Below are positions 1-7,174 of a stretch of 12,541 nucleotides of DNA, piece after piece; position 1 is the stretch's first letter; each line of letters starts with the position of its first letter. Origin of the DNA: Bacteroidota bacterium. Lineage in GTDB: Bacteria > Bacteroidota > Bacteroidia > JAADEI01. Location of the stretch: NCBI GenBank assembly GCA_024280615.1, contig JAJRPU010000224.1, forward strand, positions 1-12,541, read 5' to 3'. The notes beneath the pieces are model-generated. The model saw only the letters and a program-made list of their open reading frames with translations. It did no database searches and was not told the DNA's origin. The position numbers and the translations under genes are program-made.

Positions 1-2
1 CG

Positions 3-179
3 GGGGATTGGAAAGGCTTGCTTAGTAGAGAAGCATGTGGCAGGTACCCCTGGGCAACGGGGGTTTATTTAGCCAACCAGAAAGGTTGGAACCCTAAGGT
101 AATTGCCTATGGGACCAGTGCCGACACAGCCGGAGATGCCTCTTCAGTGGTGGGATACGCAACAGTGGGGTATTGGTGA
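3..179 (+). CDS. MEMO-family protein (AmmeMemoRadiSam system protein B-like), C-terminal fragment
   Basis: An open frame enters from the left edge and ends at TGA 177-179, giving the last 58 residues of a protein whose start lies outside the window. The fragment reads ACGRYP near residue 11, then GYxxxx-free helix and strand, then YGTSADTAGD and SSVVGYA just before the end. This matches the C-terminus of the MEMO family, where a CGR/CG-P segment precedes a [T/S]SxDxxGD...SVVGYA strand. In human MEMO1 the cysteine of that segment (ICGRHP) is a metal ligand; the equivalent here is fragment residue 12. MEMO proteins share the fold of class III extradiol dioxygenases, and in prokaryotes they are often found with an AMMECR1 protein and a radical SAM protein; no such partner is inside this window. 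Its stop lies only 18 nt from the convergent pstB stop. Family assignment rests on this short tail only. Confidence 0.72.
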   Translation, partial: GDWKGLLSREACGRYPWATGVYLANQKGWNPKVIAYGTSADTAGDASSVVGYATVGYW

Positions 180-197
180 GATGAATATGTTATCTAA

Positions 198-1010
198 TTA
201 CCCCATTCTGCCTGTTACATAGCTTTCCGTGAGGGGGTGTGAGGGTGCGGTGAGAAGTTTTTTAGTGTCGCTATATTCAACGAGGTGTCCGAGGTAGAAG
301 AAGGCGGCGTAGTGGCTGACCCGTCCGGCTTGGTGGATGTTATGAGTTACAAGGATTACTGTCATTTCTTTGCCCAGTTCGGAAATGAGTTTTTCTATTC
401 TGGTTGTTGCTATTGGGTCAAGGGCACTGGTTGGTTCGTCCATTAGTAGGACTTCTGGTTTAGTGGCTAATGCTCTGGCAATGCATAGTCGTTGTTGTTG
501 ACCTCCTGAGAGGGAATATGCGTTGTCTTTGAGGCGGTCTTTGACTTCGTCCCACAGGGCTGATTGTTGCAATGCCCATTCAACTGTTTCGTCCAGAATG
601 CTTTTTTTCTTTATTCCCCGGATACGCAAGCCAAAAGCCACATTGTCGTAAATGGATTGTGGGAATGGGTTTGGTTTCTGGAATACCATTCCTATTCGGC
701 TTCTCAGTTCTTCAATAGGGATTTCGTCGCTATAGATGTCAATTCCCTTGAAATAGACTTTCCCTTCAAGGCGGAACCCTTCAATGTAGTCATTCATTCT
801 GTTGAGGACTCTCAAGAAAGTTGATTTACCGCATCCGGACGGTCCAATCAGTGCTGTAACACGTCGGGGCAAGATTTTCATAGATATATTCTTCAAGACG
901 TGCTTGTTGCCATAGTAAGCATTTATATCATCAACTTCTATTTCAGGGGTTCCATCTGGAATGTCTACAATAGATTTTATTTCAGCATAATCTTTTGCCT
1001 CTGCGGTCAT
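198..1010 (-). CDS. pstB: Phosphate ABC transporter ATP-binding protein PstB
   Basis: This is the cytoplasmic ATPase that drives high-affinity phosphate import through the PstCA permease. Numbered from ATG 1010 (270 aa), Walker A GPSGCGKST is at 56-64 and runs into FLRVLNRMND, a sequence typical of PstB. The Q-loop FQKPNPFP has its Gln near 111, the signature LSGGQQQR is at 167-174, Walker B LLMDEP ends in D191-E192, and the switch His (VTHN) is near 223. The length is normal. An in-frame TTG lies three codons upstream (1019); ATG 1010 is preferred, and neither has a clear ribosome site. The gene stands alone: upstream is an unrelated secreted-protein gene behind a terminator, and downstream is a convergent MEMO gene. 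pstS, pstC, pstA and phoU are therefore not adjacent on either side. The family call is very secure. Confidence 0.95.
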   Translation of the reverse strand: MTAEAKDYAEIKSIVDIPDGTPEIEVDDINAYYGNKHVLKNISMKILPRRVTALIGPSGCGKSTFLRVLNRMNDYIEGFRLEGKVYFKGIDIYSDEIPIEELRSRIGMVFQKPNPFPQSIYDNVAFGLRIRGIKKKSILDETVEWALQQSALWDEVKDRLKDNAYSLSGGQQQRLCIARALATKPEVLLMDEPTSALDPIATTRIEKLISELGKEMTVILVTHNIHQAGRVSHYAAFFYLGHLVEYSDTKKLLTAPSHPLTESYVTGRMG

Positions 1011-1048
1011 TATGTTCAACTTTTTCTTAAATGCTAATTTATGACAAA

Positions 1049-1078
1049 ATAAAAAAGGGGAGGCGTGATGCCTCCCCC
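1049..1078 (-). terminator. Rho-independent terminator after the T9SS-exported PKD protein gene
   Basis: A perfect 8-bp GC-rich stem (ggggaggc 1057-1064, gcctcccc 1070-1077) with a 5-nt loop is followed, reading on the - strand, by a run of six T (A1051-1056 on +). It lies about 36 nt after the stop codon at 1114. The + strand side of the stem has no T run, so it acts for - strand transcripts only. It also isolates pstB from upstream transcription. Confidence 0.9.
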
Positions 1079-1113
1079 ACTATTAAAATTTATGTGAAGT
1101 TAAAACTAACACC

Positions 1114-2808
1114 TTATCTCACAGTAACCTTGATTATGTCCGTTCCTTTGATTGTGGTGACTTTAATAAAGTAGACTCCCTTACCAAGATTACCCAAATC
1201 AAGTTTGTAAGTTTTGCTTCTGGTAGCAAGTTGTTCATTCTTAAGAATCTGACCGGCAGAGTTAACTACTTGAATTTGCTTAATTTCCATATCAGTTATG
1301 AGTTCATATTCATCTCCTCTGGATACAAGCCTAAAGTCCTCAGATATTGAGGGATTACTTGCAGATACAATAGTTACAGAAACTGCCACACATATCGTAT
1401 CTACCTGCTGACAAGTGTTAAAAGCATACTGACATACATTATATGTCCCGGCTGCAGAATAGGTATGAGACACTGAATCTCCTCCTGAGATAACAGTTCC
1501 GTCCCCAAAATCCCACACTATTGAATCTGCATATAGAGATGAATCAAGAACGGTAATAGTCAAGTTATTCGTGTTGTATGCAAACTGAGCTTGAGGCAAG
1601 GTATCAACACATCCTGCAACTGCCATATCAACAGAAAGTCGTGCAGCAGTATCAACAGGCAGTCCTATCAATTGCCCATTAGTATCTATAGTAACCCTTT
1701 GTGGGATAAACGCCATAAGAACTGTATCTATCAAACAGCCTGGGCATAAGGAGTCAAGAGGCATTGAAACATTAACCCAATTTCCACTGGTTTGCGGCAG
1801 AGGAAATATTGCTAAAAAAGCTGGATTGGAGCTATTTGCATCAGAAAGCAAAATAAGGAAAGAGGCACTATCTGAACCTACGTTAGAGGTATATTTATAG
1901 GCAAACTGAAAGTTAAATGGGCTATTGTTTGTCGCTTCGAATTGCTGGAACAACGCGTTATAGGGAGTATCACTTATATAAGTCCTTTTTGCAGGTGCTA
2001 TTATAGCATACGTGTTTCCGTAAGGTGCTCCTGTAGTTCCTGCCTTCAATGTTCCGTTAATTGTTGAGATCAAAGAACCAAGGGGAGAAATAATTGTCTC
2101 GTGCTCAAAAGCTGCATCAACAATCCATCTTCTAAAAGTATCGACAGAAGGAGTATACCAATTTTCAAAATCTCCATTTAGAGGGAAGAGTGAGTAATAG
2201 TTGCCTCCATTATCATAAATGTTAATGCTATCAACTACCAAAGTACATCCCGGATTTACATTACTAAACACAAATAACCAATGCCTTACGTTTTGGGCAT
2301 AACCGAATCCAGAGAGTCCCACAAAAATTTGACCTGTCGCCAATGTATACGTTGCAGCATTAGCACCAATATCTATAGAGCCAAAAGCAGACACTCCCAA
2401 TGTATCATCAAATCCCAAAATCAGGATAGTGGCTGTATCACCAATGTTATTAGGGGAATACTTATACCTGAGTGACACTGACCAGAACTCAAGACCAGCT
2501 GGTGTGTATAAAGTTGGTAAGGTAACAATTTGTAATCCAAAAAACGTATCTACTGGGTTGTTAGGCACTTCAATGCGAAGCCCATAGTTTCCTGAGAAAC
2601 CGGGTTGCTCCTGCTTAATTCCGTAAGAGTATTGGTCTAGATAGAGTATCTTAAACGATTCTGTTGAATGTTCCCAATCAGCAGGCACCGGAACAGAGAC
2701 AGTATTGAATTGCTCAAATGATGGGTTTGGGATAGTACCGCCTCCACCTTGAGCCATCATTCCCAGAGAAACAACCAATGTTAATCCATTTGCTAATAGC
2801 TTTCTCAT
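1114..2808 (-). CDS. Secreted protein with two related beta-rich modules, a PKD domain and a T9SS type A sorting domain
   Basis: This 564-aa exported protein has unknown specific function. Residues 1-20 form a signal peptide (MRKLL, then a hydrophobic core, ending near MAQG). Residues about 26-200 and 208-370 look like two copies of one beta-sandwich module: each opens with a 'xNxxFExW/F' segment and contains a matching strand pair (RYKYSPNNIGDTATILIL near 114 and AYKYTSNVGSDSASFLIL near 303), then a PGC segment (PGCTLVVD near 186, PGCLIDTV near 357). Residues about 403-480 are a PKD domain with the hallmark WDFGDG (432-437) and SHTYSAAGTYNV. The last about 75 residues match the type A sorting domain (IKQIQVVNSAGQIL..., LDLGNLGKGVYFIKV, final KVTVR), which directs export across the outer membrane by T9SS and usual surface anchoring or release. 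No catalytic motif is visible; ligand binding is an inference. A promoter box precedes it and a strong terminator follows. Confidence 0.88.
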   Translation of the reverse strand: MRKLLANGLTLVVSLGMMAQGGGGTIPNPSFEQFNTVSVPVPADWEHSTESFKILYLDQYSYGIKQEQPGFSGNYGLRIEVPNNPVDTFFGLQIVTLPTLYTPAGLEFWSVSLRYKYSPNNIGDTATILILGFDDTLGVSAFGSIDIGANAATYTLATGQIFVGLSGFGYAQNVRHWLFVFSNVNPGCTLVVDSINIYDNGGNYYSLFPLNGDFENWYTPSVDTFRRWIVDAAFEHETIISPLGSLISTINGTLKAGTTGAPYGNTYAIIAPAKRTYISDTPYNALFQQFEATNNSPFNFQFAYKYTSNVGSDSASFLILLSDANSSNPAFLAIFPLPQTSGNWVNVSMPLDSLCPGCLIDTVLMAFIPQRVTIDTNGQLIGLPVDTAARLSVDMAVAGCVDTLPQAQFAYNTNNLTITVLDSSLYADSIVWDFGDGTVISGGDSVSHTYSAAGTYNVCQYAFNTCQQVDTICVAVSVTIVSASNPSISEDFRLVSRGDEYELITDMEIKQIQVVNSAGQILKNEQLATRSKTYKLDLGNLGKGVYFIKVTTIKGTDIIKVTVR

Positions 2809-2833
2809 GGCTGTGCAATTTTTATCATTTTTA

Positions 2834-2841
2834 CAAAATTA
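2834..2841 (-). promoter_or_regulatory. Bacteroidota-type -7 promoter box for the PKD/T9SS cargo gene
   Basis: On the - strand the sequence reads TAATTTTG, an exact match to the Bacteroidota -7 consensus TAnnTTTG. Taking its last G as -7, transcription would begin near 2827, giving a leader of about 19 nt before ATG 2808. I see no TTG at the usual upstream distance, so the assignment rests on the -7 box and its position. Confidence 0.5.
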
Positions 2842-2895
2842 GTGCATTTATTAATAAGACGATAATTCTTATCCTATAGTTTAAATCGCATTGCA

Positions 2896-2903
2896 TAATT
2901 TTG
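2896..2903 (+). promoter_or_regulatory. Bacteroidota-type -7 promoter box for the TPR-ribH unit
   Basis: TAATTTTG matches TAnnTTTG exactly. The predicted start of transcription is near 2910, leaving only about 13 nt before ATG 2923 (7 nt before GTG 2917). No clear -33 TTG is seen. It lies back to back with the - strand box at 2834-2841 in the 114-nt divergent gap. Confidence 0.5.
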
Positions 2904-2922
2904 GTTCAGAAAAAATGTGAGT

Positions 2923-3588
2923 ATGGAACGTGGACAGGATGTATTCACACGGATTGAGGAGTTTGTGCTTGCTTATCCGAAGCAGGTAGCAACAATAGTA
3001 GGAGGAATCTTGGTTGTTATAGTAGGGATTTTGGCATACAGAAATTTTTATCTTAATCCGATGAATGAAAGGGCACAAAATCAGTTGTGGAGGGCTATAC
3101 AATATTTCCAAATAGACTCACTCAACTTAGCGCTTAATGGCGACGGCCTGTATCCCGGATTCCTGCAAATCATTGACAGGTATGGAGGTACTGCTGCGGC
3201 AAATACGGCATCTTACTATGCAGGCATTGCATATCTGAAGCTTGGTATGTATGACGAAGCAATAAAGTACTTAGAAGATTGTGACTTTGATGACCCCTTC
3301 TTTGAAACCATCAGGCTTAAAGCCATTGGCGATGCCTACGCTGAAAAAGAAGATTATAAAAAAGCACTCAAATGGTATGTAAAAGCAATGAATAAGGCTC
3401 CTAATGATTTAACAACTCCAGAGCTTTACAGGCTTGTGGGTCTAATGAATGAGCGACTGGGTAATTTAGAAGATGCTCTGATATTTTATACAAAACTCAG
3501 AGAAGAATATGGTAGTAGTGTTGAAGGGCTGTATGCGGAAAAATATATAGGCAGAGTAAAAGCAGCCCTAAAAAGAGAAAAGATATAA
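2923..3588 (+). CDS. Membrane-anchored tetratricopeptide (TPR) repeat protein
   Basis: This protein of about 221 aa has one N-terminal transmembrane segment (about residues 20-40, VATIVGGILVVIVGILAY) after a short charged, helical head. The rest is a soluble helical region containing at least two TPR units (around ASYYAGIAYLKLGMYDEAIKYL and AIGDAYAEKEDYKKALKWYVKA) and a third (LYRLVGLMNERLGNLEDALIFY). The layout recalls YfgM-like ancillary translocon proteins, and TPR proteins of this size commonly sit next to ribH in Bacteroidota. A role as a periplasmic chaperone or scaffold is inference. ATG 2923 is chosen; an in-frame GTG lies two codons upstream at 2917. The out-of-frame ATG at 2915 is followed at once by TGA. 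The gene ends 8 nt before ribH, so the two are very probably co-transcribed. Confidence 0.82.
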   Translation: MERGQDVFTRIEEFVLAYPKQVATIVGGILVVIVGILAYRNFYLNPMNERAQNQLWRAIQYFQIDSLNLALNGDGLYPGFLQIIDRYGGTAAANTASYYAGIAYLKLGMYDEAIKYLEDCDFDDPFFETIRLKAIGDAYAEKEDYKKALKWYVKAMNKAPNDLTTPELYRLVGLMNERLGNLEDALIFYTKLREEYGSSVEGLYAEKYIGRVKAALKREKI

Positions 3589-3596
3589 ATCGCAAT

Positions 3597-4151
3597 ATGG
3601 CAAAAAGAGACTCCTTTCAATTCCCTAAGCTATACAATTTGCTGAAATTTTCAAATCATATTACTGCCTATGTTGTGCATAGTAGCTGGCATTTAAGTAT
3701 AATTGAAAAGATGCTATCTGGGACCCTTGAGACGTTGAGAAAATACAATATTGCCAACACAGAAGTTGTTCCTGTAAGTGGTACTTTTGAGATTCCTCAA
3801 ATGATAAGCCACATTATAAAAATGAATTATAACAATATGGGTAGTGCAGAAAATGGCGAGATTAAATATATACTAACAATTGCTCTTGGGATTGTTATTC
3901 AAGGAGAGACTTATCATGACAGAGTGATTTCATACAGTGTGGCAAATGCCCTTCAGTCCATTGCTATTACTTATCCCTTTGTGCCCATTGGCTTTGGTAT
4001 TCTGACTGTATATAACAGGCAGCAAGCCATAGAGCGTGCATTCGGAAAAAATAACAAAGGGGTTGAGGCTGCTCTGGCTGCTCTAACTCAACTTGACAGA
4101 ATAATATCCCTTACACTCAGAATGGATAGCCGAGAGCAAGGACGAAGTTGA
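3597..4151 (+). CDS. ribH: 6,7-dimethyl-8-ribityllumazine synthase
   Basis: RibH catalyses the penultimate step of riboflavin synthesis, condensing 5-amino-6-ribitylaminouracil with 3,4-dihydroxy-2-butanone 4-phosphate. The 184-aa product shows the aromatic residue of the first substrate loop (W31), SGTFEIP (61-67), GETYHDR (103-109) with the catalytic-type His at 107, FGILT (133-137), and R147 followed by KNNKGVEAA (151-159). Bacterial enzymes usually read ETxHFD or H[FY]D at the histidine; here it is HDR, closer to the HD[ED] form of archaeal enzymes, while the rest is bacterial in character. It is about 25-30 residues longer than typical, partly from an insertion near 77-90 and an N-terminal extension. 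No other rib genes are nearby. Its last 35 nt overlap the 3' end of the convergent tamL-like gene. Confidence 0.9.
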   Translation: MAKRDSFQFPKLYNLLKFSNHITAYVVHSSWHLSIIEKMLSGTLETLRKYNIANTEVVPVSGTFEIPQMISHIIKMNYNNMGSAENGEIKYILTIALGIVIQGETYHDRVISYSVANALQSIAITYPFVPIGFGILTVYNRQQAIERAFGKNNKGVEAALAALTQLDRIISLTLRMDSREQGRS

Positions 4152-6405
4152 AGAAAGGATAAGAATATCCGTGTTCAGCGTAAAATTGTTGTTTCCAAGC
4201 TGTGTCAAATAACCTATGCAGAACCACTCTTTCATCTTCTGGAAGTGCAGGGTCATATATCTTAAATGCACCGTCTATCCTTAGGATGAAATACACAAGG
4301 TTTATTCGCAAGCCCACACCACCACTTATAGCGATTTCTTTCCAGAAGCGAGTTAGGTCAAAATTGCCGAAAGGCATAGTTGAGTCAGGTTTTAAGAGCC
4401 AGATGTTTCCTGCATCTGCAAACAATGCCCCTTCAATCATGTTGCCTGTACCAATTCGGTATTCAATGTTTCCTTCCATATAGATGTCGCCTGTTCGGTC
4501 ACTAAATAGCAGTCCAGTTGGGGAAACGTCATAGGGTGTTGAACCAGGACCCAGGGAACGAACTGTCCAGCCTCTCATACTAACTGCTCCACCAGCATAA
4601 AACTGCTTCAAATAAGGGAGCACAGTACTGAGACCATAAGGAATGCCAATTCCCCCAATAGCCCTAATTACAAGATTAGTCTTAGGAGGCCAGAAAAATC
4701 TGATGTATCTCCGAATATCAAGAGTTACTTTAACATATTGAGATATTGGAAGCTCCCCATAGGAAAGGTTGGCATACTTATTAAGCAAGTATAATGAATT
4801 GCCTGCAAAATCTAAGTCAATCGTAAGGAACCAATATCTGCTCCATCCTTTATAGAACTGGTCTAATAAGAACCTATAGCTGCCACCAAATATCAACTGG
4901 TCCTGTAGGCTTTTCCTAAGTCTGGGGTTGTTCTCAACTATTTCGTAATATAAGTCTGATATTGCGAAGACCCTAAGCCAATAGGCTGATAAAGGGGAAA
5001 AGGAATGTTCCTTTAAGGGCAATTTTTTATAAACGAAATCTTCACGCTCCCGCCATCTGTAAAGGAAAGCAGCCTGTGCTTGTCCGAAAGTTAATTCTGG
5101 TCTTTGTTCATAGGAAAGGTCTCCTTGAAGTTGAGTTGTTGCAGTTAAGAAAGATGTTTTAATAAGGGGAGCCATGAGAGTAGGGAATGATAGTCTGGCT
5201 CCTGCCGTCACCGACCACAGCCTAAATATCTTATTTTGTCCCAAGACTTGTAATTCCATACTTGCCCTGCCCATAAGGTTCATCTCCTCTGAACCGTTAA
5301 AAACGTTCCTATTTGTATAAGTTAATGATGAAGCGAAACCTGCTATGGTAGCAGTTCCAGTATTGGCTTCCAAATCAACTATTAATGACCGCTGGGGAGA
5401 CCTGTCCAAACAAACATACATATCAACTCTGTTAGAGTCAATTCTTTTCAGGTTAATGTTTGCATATCTAAACAAAGCCAATGAAAGCAATCCATTATTC
5501 ATTAATTTTTCTAATCTTTCATAGTCAAGCATTAAGCCTTTCCTATATGGAATTTTATCTATTAATCTCTGCCACTTCATTAAGTCTGGTTGAACAGTGA
5601 TTACATATATGCTTCTGGAGGTATCAACAAAAGGAATTGTGTCCGCACCTTGCCTAACAAAGCAAGATGAATTATCTGGAATCACATATATATCTTGCAA
5701 GTAATATTGCCTCAAAGCTATGGAATCTTCTTTTACATTCATATACACTGCAACCGTATGTTCTGTATTATTCGTATCTAATTCATAATAGATCAAGGAT
5801 GGGTTAAAGAACACATAGCCTTCGTTCCGCAAAGTCGTAGTCCACCACTGCCTATCCTGTTCAAGCAAAGCATAAGAAAAAGGTCTTCTAACCTTGGCAG
5901 GATGTCCCATTAAATGCTTCAAGAACAGCCTAAATAGTTTTCCCCTACGAGGAGGAATAAATTTTGAAATGATGAATTGTGGTCCGCTATTCACTTCATA
6001 AGTTACAGTTGCAAGACTAAGTCCCCTTCGCTCTTTAATAGAAATCTTTTTTGTTACTGAAGCAAGCAGATAACCCTGTGTGAACAAATACCTTTGCATT
6101 CTCCACGAGGACCTAGAGACAAGGCTTGTATCAAGCCACACAGGTTCCTCACCCATTCGGTTAACTAACCATTTATAGAATTTGCCTTCTTTTTCATTAA
6201 AAAGTGTCCAGACAGTCAGCCGCAAGGGTATAATCCCCAGAAATTTAGTGTTCGGCAAAGGCTTAGCCAACGAATAAAGGTCTTGTTTGAGTGCCGAGGA
6301 TGCCCCTTCTATCTTAACTTCGTAAAGTAATGGCTTATCGGAACGGAGAGACTTAGGCACCCCACAAGCCTGTATTAATAACGCCATTATTAGCAATGCA
6401 AACAT
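4117..6405 (-). CDS. TamL-like BamA/TamA (Omp85) family outer membrane lipoprotein
   Basis: This is a predicted outer-membrane beta-barrel of the Omp85 superfamily, which helps insert or export envelope proteins. From ATG 6405 (762 aa), residues 1-14 are a hydrophobic signal ending in a lipobox-like LIQAC with Cys 14, so the mature protein would be lipidated, as in the TamL variant of Bacteroidota. POTRA-like alpha/beta segments follow to about residue 335. The C-terminal half is a barrel, with the Omp85 loop-6 motif RGW at 611-613 (GGAVSMRGWTVRSLGPGS), the strand pair EYRIGTG...EGALFADAGNIW, and a C-terminal Phe typical of barrel recognition. The open frame continues upstream to an ATG at 6537 (also ATG 6483), but that would overlap the start of the divergent RNA methyltransferase. 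The 6405 start gives a signal with no positive charge, so the start is uncertain. The 3' end overlaps ribH by 35 nt. Confidence 0.85.
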   Translation of the reverse strand: MFALLIMALLIQACGVPKSLRSDKPLLYEVKIEGASSALKQDLYSLAKPLPNTKFLGIIPLRLTVWTLFNEKEGKFYKWLVNRMGEEPVWLDTSLVSRSSWRMQRYLFTQGYLLASVTKKISIKERRGLSLATVTYEVNSGPQFIISKFIPPRRGKLFRLFLKHLMGHPAKVRRPFSYALLEQDRQWWTTTLRNEGYVFFNPSLIYYELDTNNTEHTVAVYMNVKEDSIALRQYYLQDIYVIPDNSSCFVRQGADTIPFVDTSRSIYVITVQPDLMKWQRLIDKIPYRKGLMLDYERLEKLMNNGLLSLALFRYANINLKRIDSNRVDMYVCLDRSPQRSLIVDLEANTGTATIAGFASSLTYTNRNVFNGSEEMNLMGRASMELQVLGQNKIFRLWSVTAGARLSFPTLMAPLIKTSFLTATTQLQGDLSYEQRPELTFGQAQAAFLYRWREREDFVYKKLPLKEHSFSPLSAYWLRVFAISDLYYEIVENNPRLRKSLQDQLIFGGSYRFLLDQFYKGWSRYWFLTIDLDFAGNSLYLLNKYANLSYGELPISQYVKVTLDIRRYIRFFWPPKTNLVIRAIGGIGIPYGLSTVLPYLKQFYAGGAVSMRGWTVRSLGPGSTPYDVSPTGLLFSDRTGDIYMEGNIEYRIGTGNMIEGALFADAGNIWLLKPDSTMPFGNFDLTRFWKEIAISGGVGLRINLVYFILRIDGAFKIYDPALPEDERVVLHRLFDTAWKQQFYAEHGYSYPFFNFVLALGYPF

Positions 6406-6420
6406 TGGAAATAAAGAAAA

Positions 6421-7170
6421 ATGCTTACCCGAAAAGAAATTGCATATATTAATAAACTTCAACGGAATGCTAAATTCAGACATAAAGAACGGAAATTTGT
6501 TGTAGAAACTCCTAAGGTTGTTACTGCACTTCTCCATTCCAATGTAAAAATAGAGAGAATTTACGCTACAGAAAATTGGTTGAAAACTATCAATTTACCG
6601 AAGGCTCTAACAGTAAAAACCATCTCCGAAAAGGAGCTACATAAGATTTCTTCCTTAACGACTCCCAATCAGGTTGTTTGTATTGCTCAGATTCCAGAAG
6701 TAGCTCTTCCCTCATCGCTTCCCCACAACTGGTATCTCTATTTAGACAGCGTACGAGACCCCGGTAACATGGGCACCATAATAAGACTGTGCCATTGGTT
6801 TAACATTCCCCTATTATTTGGGACAGCCGACTGTGTGGACATTTACAATCCTAAGGTTGTCCAGGCTTCCATGGGCTCCATCGGATACGTTAAATTTATT
6901 ACTATCCCCCTTTCAAACCTCCTTAAAAAATATCCTGATTTCCAAGCCTATTGCCTATCCGTTTCCGGGACTTATATAAATAAAGCGAATTTGCCGGAGT
7001 ATGGCTTTCTGGTAGCAGGTAATGAGAGCCGTGGCATTTCATCTGAAACAGCCAAAAACTGTAATTCAACACTTAGCATCCCAAGATTCAATCAACACAT
7101 TGATTCCCTAAATGTAGCAATGGCAACAGCAATGGCACTATATCATGTTAAGATATGTAAGCCTCAATAG
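6421..7170 (+). CDS. TrmH/SpoU-family RNA 2'-O-methyltransferase
   Basis: This SAM-dependent enzyme of the SPOUT class methylates a ribose 2'-OH in rRNA or tRNA; the target cannot be told from sequence. The 249-aa product has an N-terminal L30e-like substrate-binding region (about 1-95; opening MLTRKEIAYINKLQ...KFVVE, typical for Bacteroidota members) and a C-terminal knotted domain. The three family motifs are present: DPGNMGTIIR (113-122), NPKVVQASMGSI (143-154), and GNESRGIS (200-207) with IPRFNQHIDSLNVAMATAMA (220-239). The opening residues fit the family, so ATG 6421 is secure. It is divergent from the tamL-like gene, with no exact TAnnTTTG box visible between them, and converges on porP/sprF with only 4 nt between stop codons. 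Confidence 0.93.
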   Translation: MLTRKEIAYINKLQRNAKFRHKERKFVVETPKVVTALLHSNVKIERIYATENWLKTINLPKALTVKTISEKELHKISSLTTPNQVVCIAQIPEVALPSSLPHNWYLYLDSVRDPGNMGTIIRLCHWFNIPLLFGTADCVDIYNPKVVQASMGSIGYVKFITIPLSNLLKKYPDFQAYCLSVSGTYINKANLPEYGFLVAGNESRGISSETAKNCNSTLSIPRFNQHIDSLNVAMATAMALYHVKICKPQ

Positions 7171-7174
7171 TTTG

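Noticed and set aside
564..824. 86-aa open frame on the + strand
   Set aside because: Antisense shadow of pstB, which has every ABC ATPase motif in the opposite frame.
1017..1019. TTG as the pstB start
   Set aside because: An ATG three codons downstream is a more usual start, and the extra residues are not part of the conserved protein.
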